In this document: positions 1-10,118 of the stretch, in pieces
Layout of the letters: each line of letters starts with the position of its first letter
Position numbering within the stretch: position 1 is the first letter of the stretch
NCBI RefSeq assembly: GCF_947305955.1
Contig: NZ_CAMZFB010000015.1
Coordinates: 1 to 49,451, forward strand
DNA from: an uncultured Brevundimonas sp.
Lineage (GTDB): Bacteria; Pseudomonadota; Alphaproteobacteria; Caulobacterales; Caulobacteraceae
Reading direction: 5' to 3'
DNA: 49,451 nt
Program-made: the position numbers and the translations under genes
Notes under the pieces: generated by a model
Told to the model about the DNA's origin: nothing
Database searches by the model: none
What the model saw: the letters and a program-made list of their open reading frames with translations, nothing else

Positions 1-4
1 TCTG

Positions 5-37
5 CCCCCCACAGAGACGGGCATTTTTTGTGGGCAG
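5..37 (+). terminator. Possible terminator of a gene left of the window
   Basis: A TGCCC arm and a GGGCA arm are followed directly by six T residues. The stem is only about five base pairs and the 5' side is at the window edge, so this could be the 3' end of an upstream plus-strand gene that is not visible here. Confidence 0.3.
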
Positions 38-167
38 GGCAGGGCGCGAGGATGGGCGAGTGTTAGCTATTCTAAAAATAGCTTGAGAAATCCTCGCGGG
101 CTCGGGCTTGCCCGACGAACCATATGGCTTATGTCATCTTGTGGAATTCATCTGTTAGGAGCCAACC

Positions 168-1148
168 ATGTCCAACACCCCCTATGATGCCAGCCGCCAC
201 AAGAAGGCCGGGCGCGGCAAGGTGTTTAACAGCATCGTCGATACCATCGGCGATACCCCCCTGGTGGCGCTGCCGAACCTGACCAAGGAATATCAGCCAA
301 AGGCCCGCGTGCTGGCCAAGCTGGAGTTCTTCAACCCCATCGCCTCGGTCAAGGACCGCATCGGCGTGGCCATGGTCGAGGCGCTGGAACAGGCTGGCAA
401 GATCCAGCCCGGTGCGACCCTGATCGAGCCGACCAGCGGCAATACCGGTATTGCTCTGGCCTTTGTGGCTGCGGCCAAGGGCTACAAGCTGATCCTGTGC
501 ATGCCGGAAAGCATGTCGATCGAGCGCCGCAAGATGCTGGCGCTGCTGGGTGCCAAGCTGGAGCTGACGCCTGCCGAGAAGGGTATGAAGGGTGCAATCG
601 CCCGCGCTGAAGAGCTGCTGAAGGAAATCCCCGGCTCGATCTCTCCGGCCCAGTTCGAAAACGAAGCCAATCCGGCTATCCACGAAGTCACCACGGCCGA
701 GGAAATCTGGAACGATACCGCGGGTTCGGTTGATGTCGTCGTGGCTGGCGTGGGTACGGGCGGTACCGTAACCGGCATCGGCCACGCCCTGAAGAAGCGC
801 AAACCGGGTCTGCAGATCGTGGCTGTCGAGCCGACGGCCTCGCCGGTGCTGTCCGGTGGCCAACCGGGCCCGCACAAGATTCAGGGCATTGGCGCAGGCT
901 TTGTGCCGCCAGTGATCGATACGGGCGTGATCGACCGCATCGAGCAGGTCGAGAACGAGGACGCCTTCGACATGGCCCGCAAGGTGGCCCGTTCGGAAGG
1001 CATTCCGGTCGGTATCTCGTCCGGTGCGGCGCTTAAGGCGGCCTTCCGTCTGGCCGAGCAGGATGAATATGCGGGCAAGACCATTGTGGTCATCATCCCG
1101 AGCTTTGCAGAGCGCTATCTGTCGACGGCTCTGTTCGAGGGCCTGTAA
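168..1148 (+). CDS. cysK: Cysteine synthase A (O-acetylserine sulfhydrylase)
   Basis: PLP-dependent enzyme that makes L-cysteine from O-acetylserine and sulfide, the last step of cytosolic sulfate assimilation. The 326-residue length is normal for the family. K62 in the SVKDRIG motif is the expected Schiff-base lysine. The substrate-binding loop SGNTG is at 90-94 and the phosphate-binding glycine loop GTGGT at 196-200. The GISSG motif near the C-terminus is also present. An AGGAG ribosome site sits a few bases before the ATG. The gene is monocistronic, with a strong hairpin terminator just downstream. Discrimination from CysM or cystathionine beta-synthase rests on overall resemblance and length; CysK is clearly the best fit. 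Confidence 0.95.
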   Translation: MSNTPYDASRHKKAGRGKVFNSIVDTIGDTPLVALPNLTKEYQPKARVLAKLEFFNPIASVKDRIGVAMVEALEQAGKIQPGATLIEPTSGNTGIALAFVAAAKGYKLILCMPESMSIERRKMLALLGAKLELTPAEKGMKGAIARAEELLKEIPGSISPAQFENEANPAIHEVTTAEEIWNDTAGSVDVVVAGVGTGGTVTGIGHALKKRKPGLQIVAVEPTASPVLSGGQPGPHKIQGIGAGFVPPVIDTGVIDRIEQVENEDAFDMARKVARSEGIPVGISSGAALKAAFRLAEQDEYAGKTIVVIIPSFAERYLSTALFEGL

Positions 1149-1179
1149 GACCTTCGACAACTTGTCGCTGAACTGTTTG

Positions 1180-1214
1180 AAGGCGGAAACAATGCGAATT
1201 GTTTCCGCCTTTTG
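1180..1214 (+). terminator. Rho-independent terminator of cysK
   Basis: Perfect 14-bp stem (arms 1180-1193 and 1198-1211) with a GCGA tetraloop. The left arm begins AAGGCGG and the right arm ends CCGCCTT, running into a short T tract. Confidence 0.85.
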
Positions 1215-1250
1215 CACTTGTAGTTAACCGCCATCGGGCAAGATGGCCCT

Positions 1251-2472
1251 ATGGAAACGGCAGCCGCCACGACTGAGACCCGTAACGACGCCGCAGCGAA
1301 TGCTCGCGCGCGCCTGATGCTGATGCGCCGTCTGGTCGATGTGGTCAGCCTGCCGGCCAGCCGTATCAACGCCTTTGAACGCTCGGTCGTGGGTGACCTG
1401 CTGGTCGATATGATCCGTCAGGCCACGGTCGAGGAGCGGCGCAGGGTGTCCCAGCGGTTGGTCCCGCTGACGGAAATTCCCAATAACGTGCTGCGGCTTT
1501 TGCTGCGCGACGAGATCGATGTTGCGGCTCCTCTGTTGGAAGAGTGCGTGTCGCTGTCGGACCACGACCTGCTGACCTGTACTCTATGTGGTGCAAGCCG
1601 TCATCGGTGGCCTGATTGCCCGCCGTCGCGGCTTGACGCAGGCGGTGACCAATGCGCTGATCGAGCGCAACGATCCGGTGGTGGTCGAGCTGGTGATGCA
1701 GAACCAGCAGGCGTCCATTCCGACCACGGCCATTGAAACCGCTGTGGCCATGAGCCGCCAGTATCCGGAACTGTGCAGTTCTATTCTGCGTCGTCCCGAA
1801 CTTCGCCCGTCCAGCGCCTATGTGATGTTCTGGTGGTGCTCGCATGAAGAGCGCAGCACTATTCTTCGTCGCTTTGCAGTATCACGCGAGGTGCTTCAAA
1901 CCTCGGTCGGTGACCTGTTCCAGACGGCGGCGCGTGACGGATGGGACGATCCGCTGGTCCGCAAGGGTTTGCAGTTTATCGAACGCCGTCAGCGGGACCG
2001 CGAGGCGGCGACCCAGTCACAATATGACGGGCTGGAAGGTATTATCGCCTCGGCAGCAGAAACGGGTCTGACGCCCGATCTGGTGGCGGAGATTGGACGC
2101 CTCGCCGGTTTGAAGCCGCTGACGGCGGCGAAAATCCTGAGCGACGAGGGGGGCGAATCAATCGCCGTCCTCTGCAAGGCGACCGGGCTGACTAAGAAAT
2201 ATCTGGCCCTGTTGTGGGTTGCGATGCGCCGTCCTCTGGATGCGGACCTGCAATCTGCGGATCCACGCTGGGAACGCGTGCAGATGGTCTATGAAATGCT
2301 GGCAGTAGACCGTGCACAGACGGTTATCCGTTACTGGAACTGGGCTCTGACGTCTGCTCTGACGCCACAACTTATCCGCGCCATTCGTGAAGGCGATGAT
2401 CATCTGATCGACGAGTTTTCAGCGGCCGAGCGCGCGGCCATGCTGGCACTGTCTGCGGATTTTAAATCCTAG
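1251..2472 (+). pseudogene. DUF2336 protein, apparently frameshifted
   Basis: Two plus-strand frames together make one DUF2336-type helical-repeat protein. The first runs from ATG 1251 and reads as a normal family N-terminus (LPASRINAFERS, VGDLLVDM, LTEIPNN) until about 1580, then becomes nonsense and stops at 1736. The second, in the +1 frame, opens with GTG at 1588 and continues the family pattern (VIGGLIARRRGL, ALIERNDPVV) to 2472. Joined, they give about 405 residues, close to the intact DUF2336 homologue at 3346-4461. The break lies at roughly 1575-1590. It may be a real frameshift, a base-calling error, or two separately translated pieces; no slippery heptamer typical of programmed shifts is evident. 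DUF2336 has no established function. Confidence 0.7.
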
Positions 2473-2843
2473 ATTTCACGCGCTTAACGACGGTTCAGGC
2501 TATCGCGTCTGTTTCGCGGCTACTTTGCGCGGGGCGGTAATTTGCGCGTGTGTAGGTGCGTATGATTTCGCCTGTTCGGCGAAAACTCTCAAAGTTACAG
2601 CGTGATGTGAATCTTTGAGATTTGAAATGTGACAACATCAAGTTGTGCGTATCTTTGCTTAAGCGACACCATTTAAGAGCGACGATCTGTCTATTCTTCG
2701 CCTAGATCATCCGCTGCTGACATGTTGAATCTATTGTCGAGGACTTGACAAATAGGGGCGCAACGTGACCATGCGGCCTCGCTACTGTTGTACACTAGAT
2801 TATGCTCGTGAATTGAGCGTCTACATTCTTTGGCGGGACCCAT
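2473..2843. other. Long intergenic region before mucR with several small inverted repeats
   Basis: This 371-base stretch holds no convincing gene. Three short hairpins follow one another: arms 2566-2572/2578-2584 (TTTCGCC/GGCGAAA), 2587-2594/2613-2620 (TCTCAAAG/CTTTGAGA) and an ACAAC/GTTGT pair near 2632-2646. A TTGACA hexamer is at 2745-2750, but no good -10 element lies 16-18 bases after it. Two GANTC (CcrM-type) sites occur, near 2607 and 2727. A long regulated leader of mucR or a small RNA is possible; neither is shown. Confidence 0.4.
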
Positions 2844-3272
2844 ATGGAAGAAAAACCAGAACTTCTCGAGATGACTGCGGACATCGTGTCTGCTTACGTC
2901 AGCAATAACATGGTGCCGGCGGAAGCCGTGCCGGGCCTGATTGCTCAGGTTCATGCTGCACTGACCGGTATTACGGTCGAGCCGGTTGAAGAAGAGCCGG
3001 AACCGCGCGAACCGGCCGTTCCGGTCCGCAAGTCGATCACCCCGGATTTCCTGATCTGCCTGGAAGACGGTCGCAAGTTCAAGTCGCTGAAGCGCCACCT
3101 GCGTACCAAGTACAACATGAGCCCGGAAGAATACCGCGCCAAGTGGAACCTGCCTAAGGACTATCCGATGGTCGCCCCGAACTATGCCAAGGCACGTTCG
3201 GACCTGGCCAAGCAGATGGGTCTGGGCCAAGGCGGTCGTAAGCCGGCCCGCGCCACCCGCGCCAAGAAGTAA
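2844..3272 (+). CDS. mucR: MucR/Ros family transcriptional regulator
   Basis: DNA-binding regulator of the Ros/MucR zinc-finger family, known in alphaproteobacteria to control surface polysaccharide, motility and, in Caulobacter, the CtrA/SciP cell-cycle network. The 142-residue length is typical. Residues 1-45 form the N-terminal helical region and an acidic linker (47-56) follows. The core begins at [13 protein letters not shown]. Candidate metal ligands are C72, D75 and H85; where many relatives have another histidine in the RTHYNM context, this protein has K89. The [13 protein letters not shown] block and a basic tail rich in R and K complete the protein. It is followed by a strong terminator and faces the convergent DUF2336 gene. 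Confidence 0.93.
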   Translation: MEEKPELLEMTADIVSAYVSNNMVPAEAVPGLIAQVHAALTGITVEPVEEEPEPREPAVPVRKSITPDFLICLEDGRKFKSLKRHLRTKYNMSPEEYRAKWNLPKDYPMVAPNYAKARSDLAKQMGLGQGGRKPARATRAKK

Positions 3273-3294
3273 GGTCTTAGCGACCTTAATAAAG

Positions 3295-3329
3295 AGGCCC
3301 GCTTCCGGGGGGAGGCGGGCCTTTTTTAT
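3295..3329 (+). terminator. Terminator of mucR
   Basis: Arms AGGCCCGC (3295-3302) and GCGGGCCT (3315-3322) form a GC-rich stem followed by a T run. It lies between convergent mucR and the minus-strand DUF2336 gene, but the T tract is only on the plus-strand side. Confidence 0.85.
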
Positions 3330-3345
3330 TGTCCGGTTATTAAAG

Positions 3346-4461
3346 TCAGGCGGCCTGAAGGGCGGCGCGGCGCGTGCGCCAGAAGCGCAAGGTGCGGCGG
3401 GCAGTGTCGGCATCCAGCGCCGTGTACATGCTGGCGTAGGAACGGGCCTTGCCCATGGCATTGCCGTCGTTGTTCAGCAGGACCACGGCATAGGTCAGGA
3501 ACAGGGCCTTATCCAGATCGGCGGCACGGCAGACGACCGCCAGGGCATCCAGTTCGCGCCGCTCGATGATGTTGCGCGCGGTATGGAAGTCGATGTCGGC
3601 CAGTTGCGACAGGGCGATCAGGAAGCAGGAGCGGCTGCCCGAGCGCAGGAAGCGGGCGAGCGTCTGGGGCGTGAGTTGTCCGGCCGCGCGCAGCTCTTCG
3701 ACATAGGTGAGGCTTTCGGCGTAATCGGGCGGCAGGGAGCCGTCTTCGGTCGCAATGCGGGTGCGGCCTGCGGACAGGGCGGCTTCGAGCTCTGCCGGAT
3801 CGAGTTTGGCGTTTTCTTCCAGAATCTTGGCGCGAAGGTTCTCGGCCACCTCGAAATACATTTCGTTGAGCAGGTCGATCGGCAGGCCCTGACGCGACAC
3901 GGTGACGGCGTGGAGGTCGGGATTGTTCTTGGCGCGGTCGACGGCGGTTTCGCTGGCGGAGCGCGACAGGCGGGCACCGTCGTTGGACAGCAGGGCGTGC
4001 AGCGTCTCGTCGTCGCCGTGTTCCACGATGGCGTCCGAGACCGCTTCGTTGACCGTCTCACGGCGCGAGACGGCGCGCATGTGGTCCTGTGAGCCACGGG
4101 TGCGGATGACGTGGATCAGGTCATCGTCGGTCAGGACTGGCGAGTGGCTGAGCACGGGAACGGCGACGGCGGCCTCGTCATTGGCCAGCTGGCGGATCAG
4201 TTGGTGCGGTGCGTCCTCGACACTGGCGAAACGCTCGGCCAGCTGGGCGCGGACCTCGATCTCCATGGCGCGGGACAGGTCGCTGAGGACGGCACCATAG
4301 AGGCCTTGTTCAACCGGCGTGCGCTCGGGCGTGCCGAAGAAGCTGTCGGTCAGTTCTCGCAACAGCAGACGGCGTGCGTTGCTGTCCGAATGCTGGGCGA
4401 GCTTGATCAGTTCGGGCAGGCGGGACTGGATCGGCGCGTCGGAAAAAGCGGTCTGGGACAT
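3346..4461 (-). CDS. DUF2336 domain-containing protein
   Basis: A 371-residue, predominantly alpha-helical protein of the DUF2336 family. Repeated helical motifs resemble HEAT-like units (for example LIRQLANDEAAVAVPVLSHS, AIVEHGDDETLHALLSND). The C-terminal third has the family pattern FLRSGSRSCFLIALSQLADID. No signal peptide or membrane segment is seen, so it is probably cytosolic. The gene is intact, in contrast to the frameshifted paralogue at 1251-2472. Its start is two bases after the stop of the secreted-protein gene at 4464-4973, so the pair is probably co-transcribed. The biochemical role is unknown. Confidence 0.85.
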   Translation of the reverse strand: MSQTAFSDAPIQSRLPELIKLAQHSDSNARRLLLRELTDSFFGTPERTPVEQGLYGAVLSDLSRAMEIEVRAQLAERFASVEDAPHQLIRQLANDEAAVAVPVLSHSPVLTDDDLIHVIRTRGSQDHMRAVSRRETVNEAVSDAIVEHGDDETLHALLSNDGARLSRSASETAVDRAKNNPDLHAVTVSRQGLPIDLLNEMYFEVAENLRAKILEENAKLDPAELEAALSAGRTRIATEDGSLPPDYAESLTYVEELRAAGQLTPQTLARFLRSGSRSCFLIALSQLADIDFHTARNIIERRELDALAVVCRAADLDKALFLTYAVVLLNNDGNAMGKARSYASMYTALDADTARRTLRFWRTRRAALQAA

Positions 4462-4463
4462 GG

Positions 4464-4973
4464 TCAGGCTGGATCTTCGATGTCAGCCGTTGGACGCAGG
4501 CGACCACGGGAGTCGCGCGTCATTACTGGCACTGAGGGTGGAGCAGCGAGGTCTTCGCTGGTGACGGGTGTCGAGAGATCGACAGGAAGGGCGTCGAGAT
4601 AGACGGGTTCAGGCAGGACAGGGGCGTCGGGTTGGCGACCGGCCTGTCTGTGAACCGAATAGTAGCGGGCCCCGTTGGGCGTAGCAGGGGCCGGGGCGGT
4701 GGTTGCCGCCTGTTCGGAGACGACGTCGTGCGTAGGCTGATATTCAGTGGAGCGGCCGAGGCGGAAGACCGGCGCATCGGGGCGTGGGGCCATCGGATCG
4801 ACGGGTGTCGCCTGAATGGCTTCGGAGGCCGTGGAGGCCCGAGCCGATACGCGGGGATAGGACCAGCCACCATGCGGGATCAACGCTGCCCCTTGGGTCG
4901 ACGCAAGGGCGACCGCAGGAAGCGCGCTTCCTGTGCCCAAGAGAACTAGCGTTGCAATCGCAAAATGGCGCAC
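4464..4973 (-). CDS. Small secreted protein of unknown function
   Basis: A 169-residue protein beginning at a GTG codon. Residues 1-24 look like a Sec signal peptide: charged MRH, then a hydrophobic stretch ending VALAS. The rest is proline-, alanine- and threonine-rich and low in predicted structure, with repeated PDAPV motifs (DAPVFRLG, DAPVLPEP). It looks like an extended periplasmic or envelope polypeptide. I do not recognise a family. It sits just upstream of, and probably in an operon with, the DUF2336 gene. Confidence 0.65.
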   Translation of the reverse strand: MRHFAIATLVLLGTGSALPAVALASTQGAALIPHGGWSYPRVSARASTASEAIQATPVDPMAPRPDAPVFRLGRSTEYQPTHDVVSEQAATTAPAPATPNGARYYSVHRQAGRQPDAPVLPEPVYLDALPVDLSTPVTSEDLAAPPSVPVMTRDSRGRLRPTADIEDPA

Positions 4974-5047
4974 GTGGATTTGGGCCCGGCAAGCTAAGCA
5001 ATACAGCCTTTGTGGCCGATCTGGCTTAACCCGTCGCTAACGGGGGG

Positions 5048-6070
5048 CTATTTTCGCGTGGGAAGATAGTCGGTCGTATAGGCGGCGCGCCAATCGACTT
5101 CGGAAGAGAAGACGGCGCGGCTCTGCTCGGCAAAGGCCTGCCAACGCTCGGCGGTCATTGCGCCCAGACCGTAAAGTGCCGTGTCGCCGCCCGTGACCAC
5201 GTCTTCCGAAATCAGAAGATCGCGGGCCATTTCCAGCGAGCCTTGCGGCGTGGCGGGGTTGGCGCGGCGGATCAGGGCGTGGGCGGGTTCCGGATCATCC
5301 GACAGATAGGTGTGCCAGCCCTCGACCGAGGCGGCGATGAAGTTGCGCAGGGCTTCGGTATTGTCGCGGGCAAAGGCGTTGGGTGCCAGAACGATCGACG
5401 AATAGGAGGCATAGCCGTCATCGGCGGGCAGATAGCGGCGCAGGCGAAGATCGGGAGCCGCCACGGAGATGGCGGCAGGGTCGCGGGTGAGAGAGCCGAT
5501 CAGCAGGCTATTGTTTTGGTCGAGGAAGGGTTGCAGGGCACCTTCGTCGGGGCGTTGCAGCTGTTCGTTCGACAGGTTGTAGCGGGTTTGCAGCCACGAC
5601 CAGATGTCGGACCAGTCGGCATCTTCGATAAAGAGCGGTCGGTCGCCCAGATTGCCGAGGTCGCGCGGTGCGTCGGCGGCGTGGGCGATCAGGACGCGCG
5701 GGTCCTTCTGGAAATAGGCGGCGACGGCCTTGACCGGTGCGCGCTCGGTCACCATGCGCAGGACGGCGAAACTGTCCTTGGCCAGCCCCAGCTCGGCATT
5801 GCCGGAGGCCAGACGGGCAGAAACATCGTTGGCGGTGTTGCCGTGGAAGATCTGGACGTTCAGGCCGCGGCGGGCATATGCCCCGCTGGCGATGGCCTGA
5901 TAGAAGCCGGCGTGATCGGCGCGGGCAGGGCCGGGGACTGCCAGACGAAGACGCACGCGGCCCTGTTCATCGACAGGCGCGTTTTGCCCGCACGCCGAGA
6001 GTGCAACACTGGCACCGGTCGCGGCGAAGCTTTGGAGCAGTGCTCGTCTGGAGAGGCGTGGCAACGTCAT
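5048..6070 (-). CDS. NMT1/THI5-like ABC substrate-binding lipoprotein
   Basis: Periplasmic binding protein of the SsuA/ThiY/NMT1 superfamily, which captures sulfonates, pyrimidine precursors or similar small molecules for ABC import. Near the N-terminus is a twin-arginine motif (SRRALL) followed by a hydrophobic core and a lipobox-like LSAC, suggesting Tat export and/or lipid anchoring. The mature part starts with VRLRLAVPGPARADHAGFYQAIASGAYARRG, the usual strand-then-ligand-loop arrangement. ATG at 6070 is preferred over an in-frame TTG at 6082 because it puts the twin-arginine motif near the terminus; neither has a clear ribosome site. No permease or ATPase gene adjoins it, so the ligand cannot be named. 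A CtrA-type box lies about 190 bases upstream. Confidence 0.75.
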   Translation of the reverse strand: MTLPRLSRRALLQSFAATGASVALSACGQNAPVDEQGRVRLRLAVPGPARADHAGFYQAIASGAYARRGLNVQIFHGNTANDVSARLASGNAELGLAKDSFAVLRMVTERAPVKAVAAYFQKDPRVLIAHAADAPRDLGNLGDRPLFIEDADWSDIWSWLQTRYNLSNEQLQRPDEGALQPFLDQNNSLLIGSLTRDPAAISVAAPDLRLRRYLPADDGYASYSSIVLAPNAFARDNTEALRNFIAASVEGWHTYLSDDPEPAHALIRRANPATPQGSLEMARDLLISEDVVTGGDTALYGLGAMTAERWQAFAEQSRAVFSSEVDWRAAYTTDYLPTRK

Positions 6071-6264
6071 TACTGCTTGCAATAAGCATGGCTACGCAGA
6101 TTTGGAAGTGTTGGCAGGGGCTTTGGGCCACAAAGTCTCAATCGAAAGAGAGGCGCAACCGTGAAAAGAGCGCCAAACGGGCGTCAGAATACCGGTAGGC
6201 GGGGTCCGGTGATTCCGGGGGGTGACACCCAACTGGCATAACAACGTTATGTTTATAGCGAAGC

Positions 6265-6280
6265 TTAATCAAGCTTTAAC
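6265..6280 (+). promoter_or_regulatory. Candidate CtrA binding box
   Basis: TTAA at 6265-6268 and TTAA at 6276-6279 are separated by exactly seven bases and followed by C, matching the full CtrA consensus TTAA-N7-TTAAC known from Caulobacterales and Rhizobiales. It lies in an otherwise uncommitted AT-rich intergenic stretch. The likeliest target is the minus-strand lipoprotein gene ending at 5048. Confidence 0.5.
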
Positions 6281-6307
6281 TTTTGGGTTGTGATCACGAA
6301 GTGGATA

Positions 6308-6348
6308 CTACCAAAAGTAAATAGGCCGCCCCGAGCGAGGCGGCCTAT
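6308..6348 (-). terminator. Terminator of the 6427-7398 membrane-protein gene
   Basis: Perfect 10-bp inverted repeat (arms 6321-6330 and 6339-6348; ATAGGCCGCC/GGCGGCCTAT). Read on the minus strand it is followed by a T-rich stretch. Confidence 0.75.
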
Positions 6349-6426
6349 CGTGTGACAAGCTTAAGCCATTGAGGCTCACTGGCTTTGGAGCAGGCCATGA
6401 GAAACCTGCCCCAAGCTCGGGAGCCT

Positions 6427-7398
6427 TCAGCTTTCGGCCGGTGCGACGACAGCAGCCGCTTTGCGGGCCCGCAGATGCCGCTCGATGGCGACCAACAGGA
6501 AGAAGAACATCACGGTAAAGAAGCCACCGATGATGATCAGCGCCAGTTGCAGGTTCGGACCGATCTGGGCGCGCTGCGCTTGGCGGCGGCTGGTTTCGTC
6601 GGCGGCCGTTGCGGCCTTGGCCCCTTCGTCGGCCAGCCACGCGTCGGCGAAGGTCGCGTCTGCGCGCTCGAATGCTGCTGCCGGGGTCATGACGGATTCC
6701 GGGAACACAGCCTCGCAGCGGCGGTCTTGGACCGTGCGCGTGTAGCTACAGTCATAGACGTAATAGTAGCCACAGACCTGGTTGACGCGTTGGGTGCGCG
6801 GAGTGGTCGTGCAGCGCTGTTCGGACTTAGTCGCAACCTTATAGCTGTTCAGGCGGGCTTGAACGGGGGCAGCGGCCATGATCTCGCCGACGTGCTTGAG
6901 GGCTGTTGCCTGATAGTTCGCGTCTTCGACCATACGGTCCACGACCAACGCGCCGTAGCTGTCGCTGGCTTGAGACGCCTTGTAGGTATCAAAGTCGTAG
7001 CCAAGCACAGCCAGCATATCGTCGGACGAAACCTTGCTGTCGGCGGTGTTGCGGTTCTGTTGATAGGCGCGTTCGTAGATGGCGTAGTATTTGGGCCAGA
7101 AGTCTTTCTTGAACTTGTCGTGGGCCGCCTTGATCGGGTCGGTTGAAGACGCGCTGCTGTCGCTTCCGGACGCGGGTGGGGAGGCAACCAGTTGAGCCAG
7201 TTGGGCGGTGTCGACGCTGGTGGCATCTGGCGCAACTTCGGTGTTGATGAACAGACGCCAAGCCGCATTGCCTGCAAAGAATAGTGCGGCGATGAGGCAA
7301 AGTGTGGCGATCAGCAAACCGCCAACGCGTAGAGCGTGCAGGTAAGCAATTTCAACGCGCTCAAGGCGTTCGGCTTTGAACCACGATTTCAGACTCAA
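6427..7398 (-). CDS. Two-TM membrane protein with a cysteine-rich extracytoplasmic segment
   Basis: A 323-residue protein of unrecognised family. A hydrophobic helix at about 27-45 (GGLLIATLCLIAALFFAG) and a second at about 285-305 (LALIIIGGFFTVMFFFLLVA) flank a long, probably periplasmic domain. That domain starts with a Ser/Ala-rich linker and then has a helical DKFKKDFWPKYYAIYERAY segment. Further on is a Cys/Tyr cluster with four cysteines (EQRC, QVCGYYYVYDC, RRC) that could form disulfides. Translation probably starts at TTG 7398, which has a GGAG ribosome site seven bases away. The last residues are a short basic cytosolic tail. It is followed by its own terminator. Confidence 0.7.
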   Translation of the reverse strand: MSLKSWFKAERLERVEIAYLHALRVGGLLIATLCLIAALFFAGNAAWRLFINTEVAPDATSVDTAQLAQLVASPPASGSDSSASSTDPIKAAHDKFKKDFWPKYYAIYERAYQQNRNTADSKVSSDDMLAVLGYDFDTYKASQASDSYGALVVDRMVEDANYQATALKHVGEIMAAAPVQARLNSYKVATKSEQRCTTTPRTQRVNQVCGYYYVYDCSYTRTVQDRRCEAVFPESVMTPAAAFERADATFADAWLADEGAKAATAADETSRRQAQRAQIGPNLQLALIIIGGFFTVMFFFLLVAIERHLRARKAAAVVAPAES

Positions 7399-7412
7399 GG
7401 GCTGTCTCCGAC

Positions 7413-7444
7413 ATAGAAAAGCCGGCGAGAAGAGAATCGCCGGC
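7413..7444 (-). terminator. Terminator of the ABC-F gene
   Basis: Arms 7421-7428 and 7437-7444 (GCCGGCGA/TCGCCGGC) form an 8-bp stem. On the minus strand it is followed by TTTTCT. It lies 60 bases past the ABC-F stop codon and just before the start of the next minus-strand gene. Confidence 0.7.
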
Positions 7445-7504
7445 CTCTAAAATGTGTCGAAAAAGTGTTGGCAAAACCTGAATGGCCAAGCTTGGATCGC
7501 CATC

Positions 7505-9307
<1,803 letters not shown>

Positions 9308-9351
9308 GTGCGGGCGTATAGCCGATGGCTGGCGTGGCGGCTATGGGGCGC

Positions 9352-9957
9352 TTAGCCGATCACCATCGGGATGAGGGAGGCGACCAGAAGGGTGGCCATA
9401 GCGCCGTTGAATATGCGGATGGCGCGGGGGCTGGACAGGAGGCGGCGCAAGCTGACGCCGAGGCCGGTCCACGTCAGGGTGCAGCCGACGGTGATGATGC
9501 CGAACAGGGCCGAGAAGAGGATGGCCAGTTCCATCGGCGACAGGCCGCGAACACTGGTGCCATAGGTGACGACCGCGCCGGTGATCATGATCCAGATCTT
9601 GGGGTTGATGAACTGGAACAGCAGGCCCTGGAGGAAGGACAGGGGGCGGGTGTTTGCGTCCTGTCCGGCCATCTTGGGCTTGGCGGTGGCGATCTTAAAG
9701 GCGAGCCAGAGCAGATAGGCAATGCCAACCCATTTCAGGATGGCTTCGACGGTCGGGTTGTTGACGACCGAGGCCCCGAAGGCTGCGACGATGAACATGA
9801 TGCTGGCGGTGCCGATGCCGATGCCCGCATTATAGGGCAGGCTGGCCCGAAAACCGTAGGTGGCACCCGACGAGGCCACCAGCGTATTGTTCGGGCCGGG
9901 GGTGATACCCATGGCAAAGGCAAAGCCGATAACGGCGATGAGCCAGGCGATAGTCAT
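9352..9957 (-). CDS. LysE/RhtB family amino-acid exporter
   Basis: Inner-membrane exporter of the LysE superfamily, whose members expel lysine, threonine, homoserine or other amino acids. The 201-residue length and the N-terminal helix ending in the hallmark GITPGPNN motif (about 17-24) are diagnostic. Five to six hydrophobic segments follow. A central FQFINPKIWIMITGAV segment matches the conserved family NPK motif. It is transcribed divergently from an Lrp/AsnC regulator, an arrangement common for LysE-type exporters, which suggests amino-acid-responsive control. The substrate cannot be read from the sequence. Confidence 0.9.
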   Translation of the reverse strand: MTIAWLIAVIGFAFAMGITPGPNNTLVASSGATYGFRASLPYNAGIGIGTASIMFIVAAFGASVVNNPTVEAILKWVGIAYLLWLAFKIATAKPKMAGQDANTRPLSFLQGLLFQFINPKIWIMITGAVVTYGTSVRGLSPMELAILFSALFGIITVGCTLTWTGLGVSLRRLLSSPRAIRIFNGAMATLLVASLIPMVIG

Positions 9958-10067
9958 GAAGCAGCCTCGGGGGAGAAGGCGTGGGCCGGATGGCCCGTGG
10001 GGGAGAAGGCGCGGAACCTATAGCGCGGCCCGCGCAATTGGCTGTCGAATATGCTAGTTGGGGCGAG

Positions 10068-10091
10068 AATATTGGCATTAATGGCAATATT
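10068..10091. promoter_or_regulatory. 24-bp palindrome between lysE-like and lrp-like genes (candidate operator)
   Basis: The segment is a palindrome centred on ATTAAT with outer arms AATATT and only one mismatched pair (positions 8 and 17). It lies 28 bases before the regulator start and about 110 bases before the exporter start, where a divergent operator would be expected. It does not closely match the enterobacterial Lrp consensus, so binding by the adjacent regulator is an inference. Confidence 0.6.
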
Positions 10092-10118
10092 TGCAGACTC
10101 GATTAGCAGGAAATGCCA

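Larger units (their letters stand above)
6083..6426. other. AT-rich intergenic region between two minus-strand genes
   Basis: This 344-base gap holds the terminator of the membrane-protein gene (right end) and the presumed promoter region of the lipoprotein gene (left end). The AT-rich core at about 6236-6290 has a CATAAC/GTTATG inverted repeat (6237-6251) and two AAGCTT palindromes (6261-6266, 6271-6276). A full CtrA-type motif overlaps the latter. No gene is evident. Confidence 0.5.

Noticed and set aside
2659-2676. Possible CtrA box upstream of mucR
   Set aside because: The two TTAA elements are ten bases apart instead of seven.
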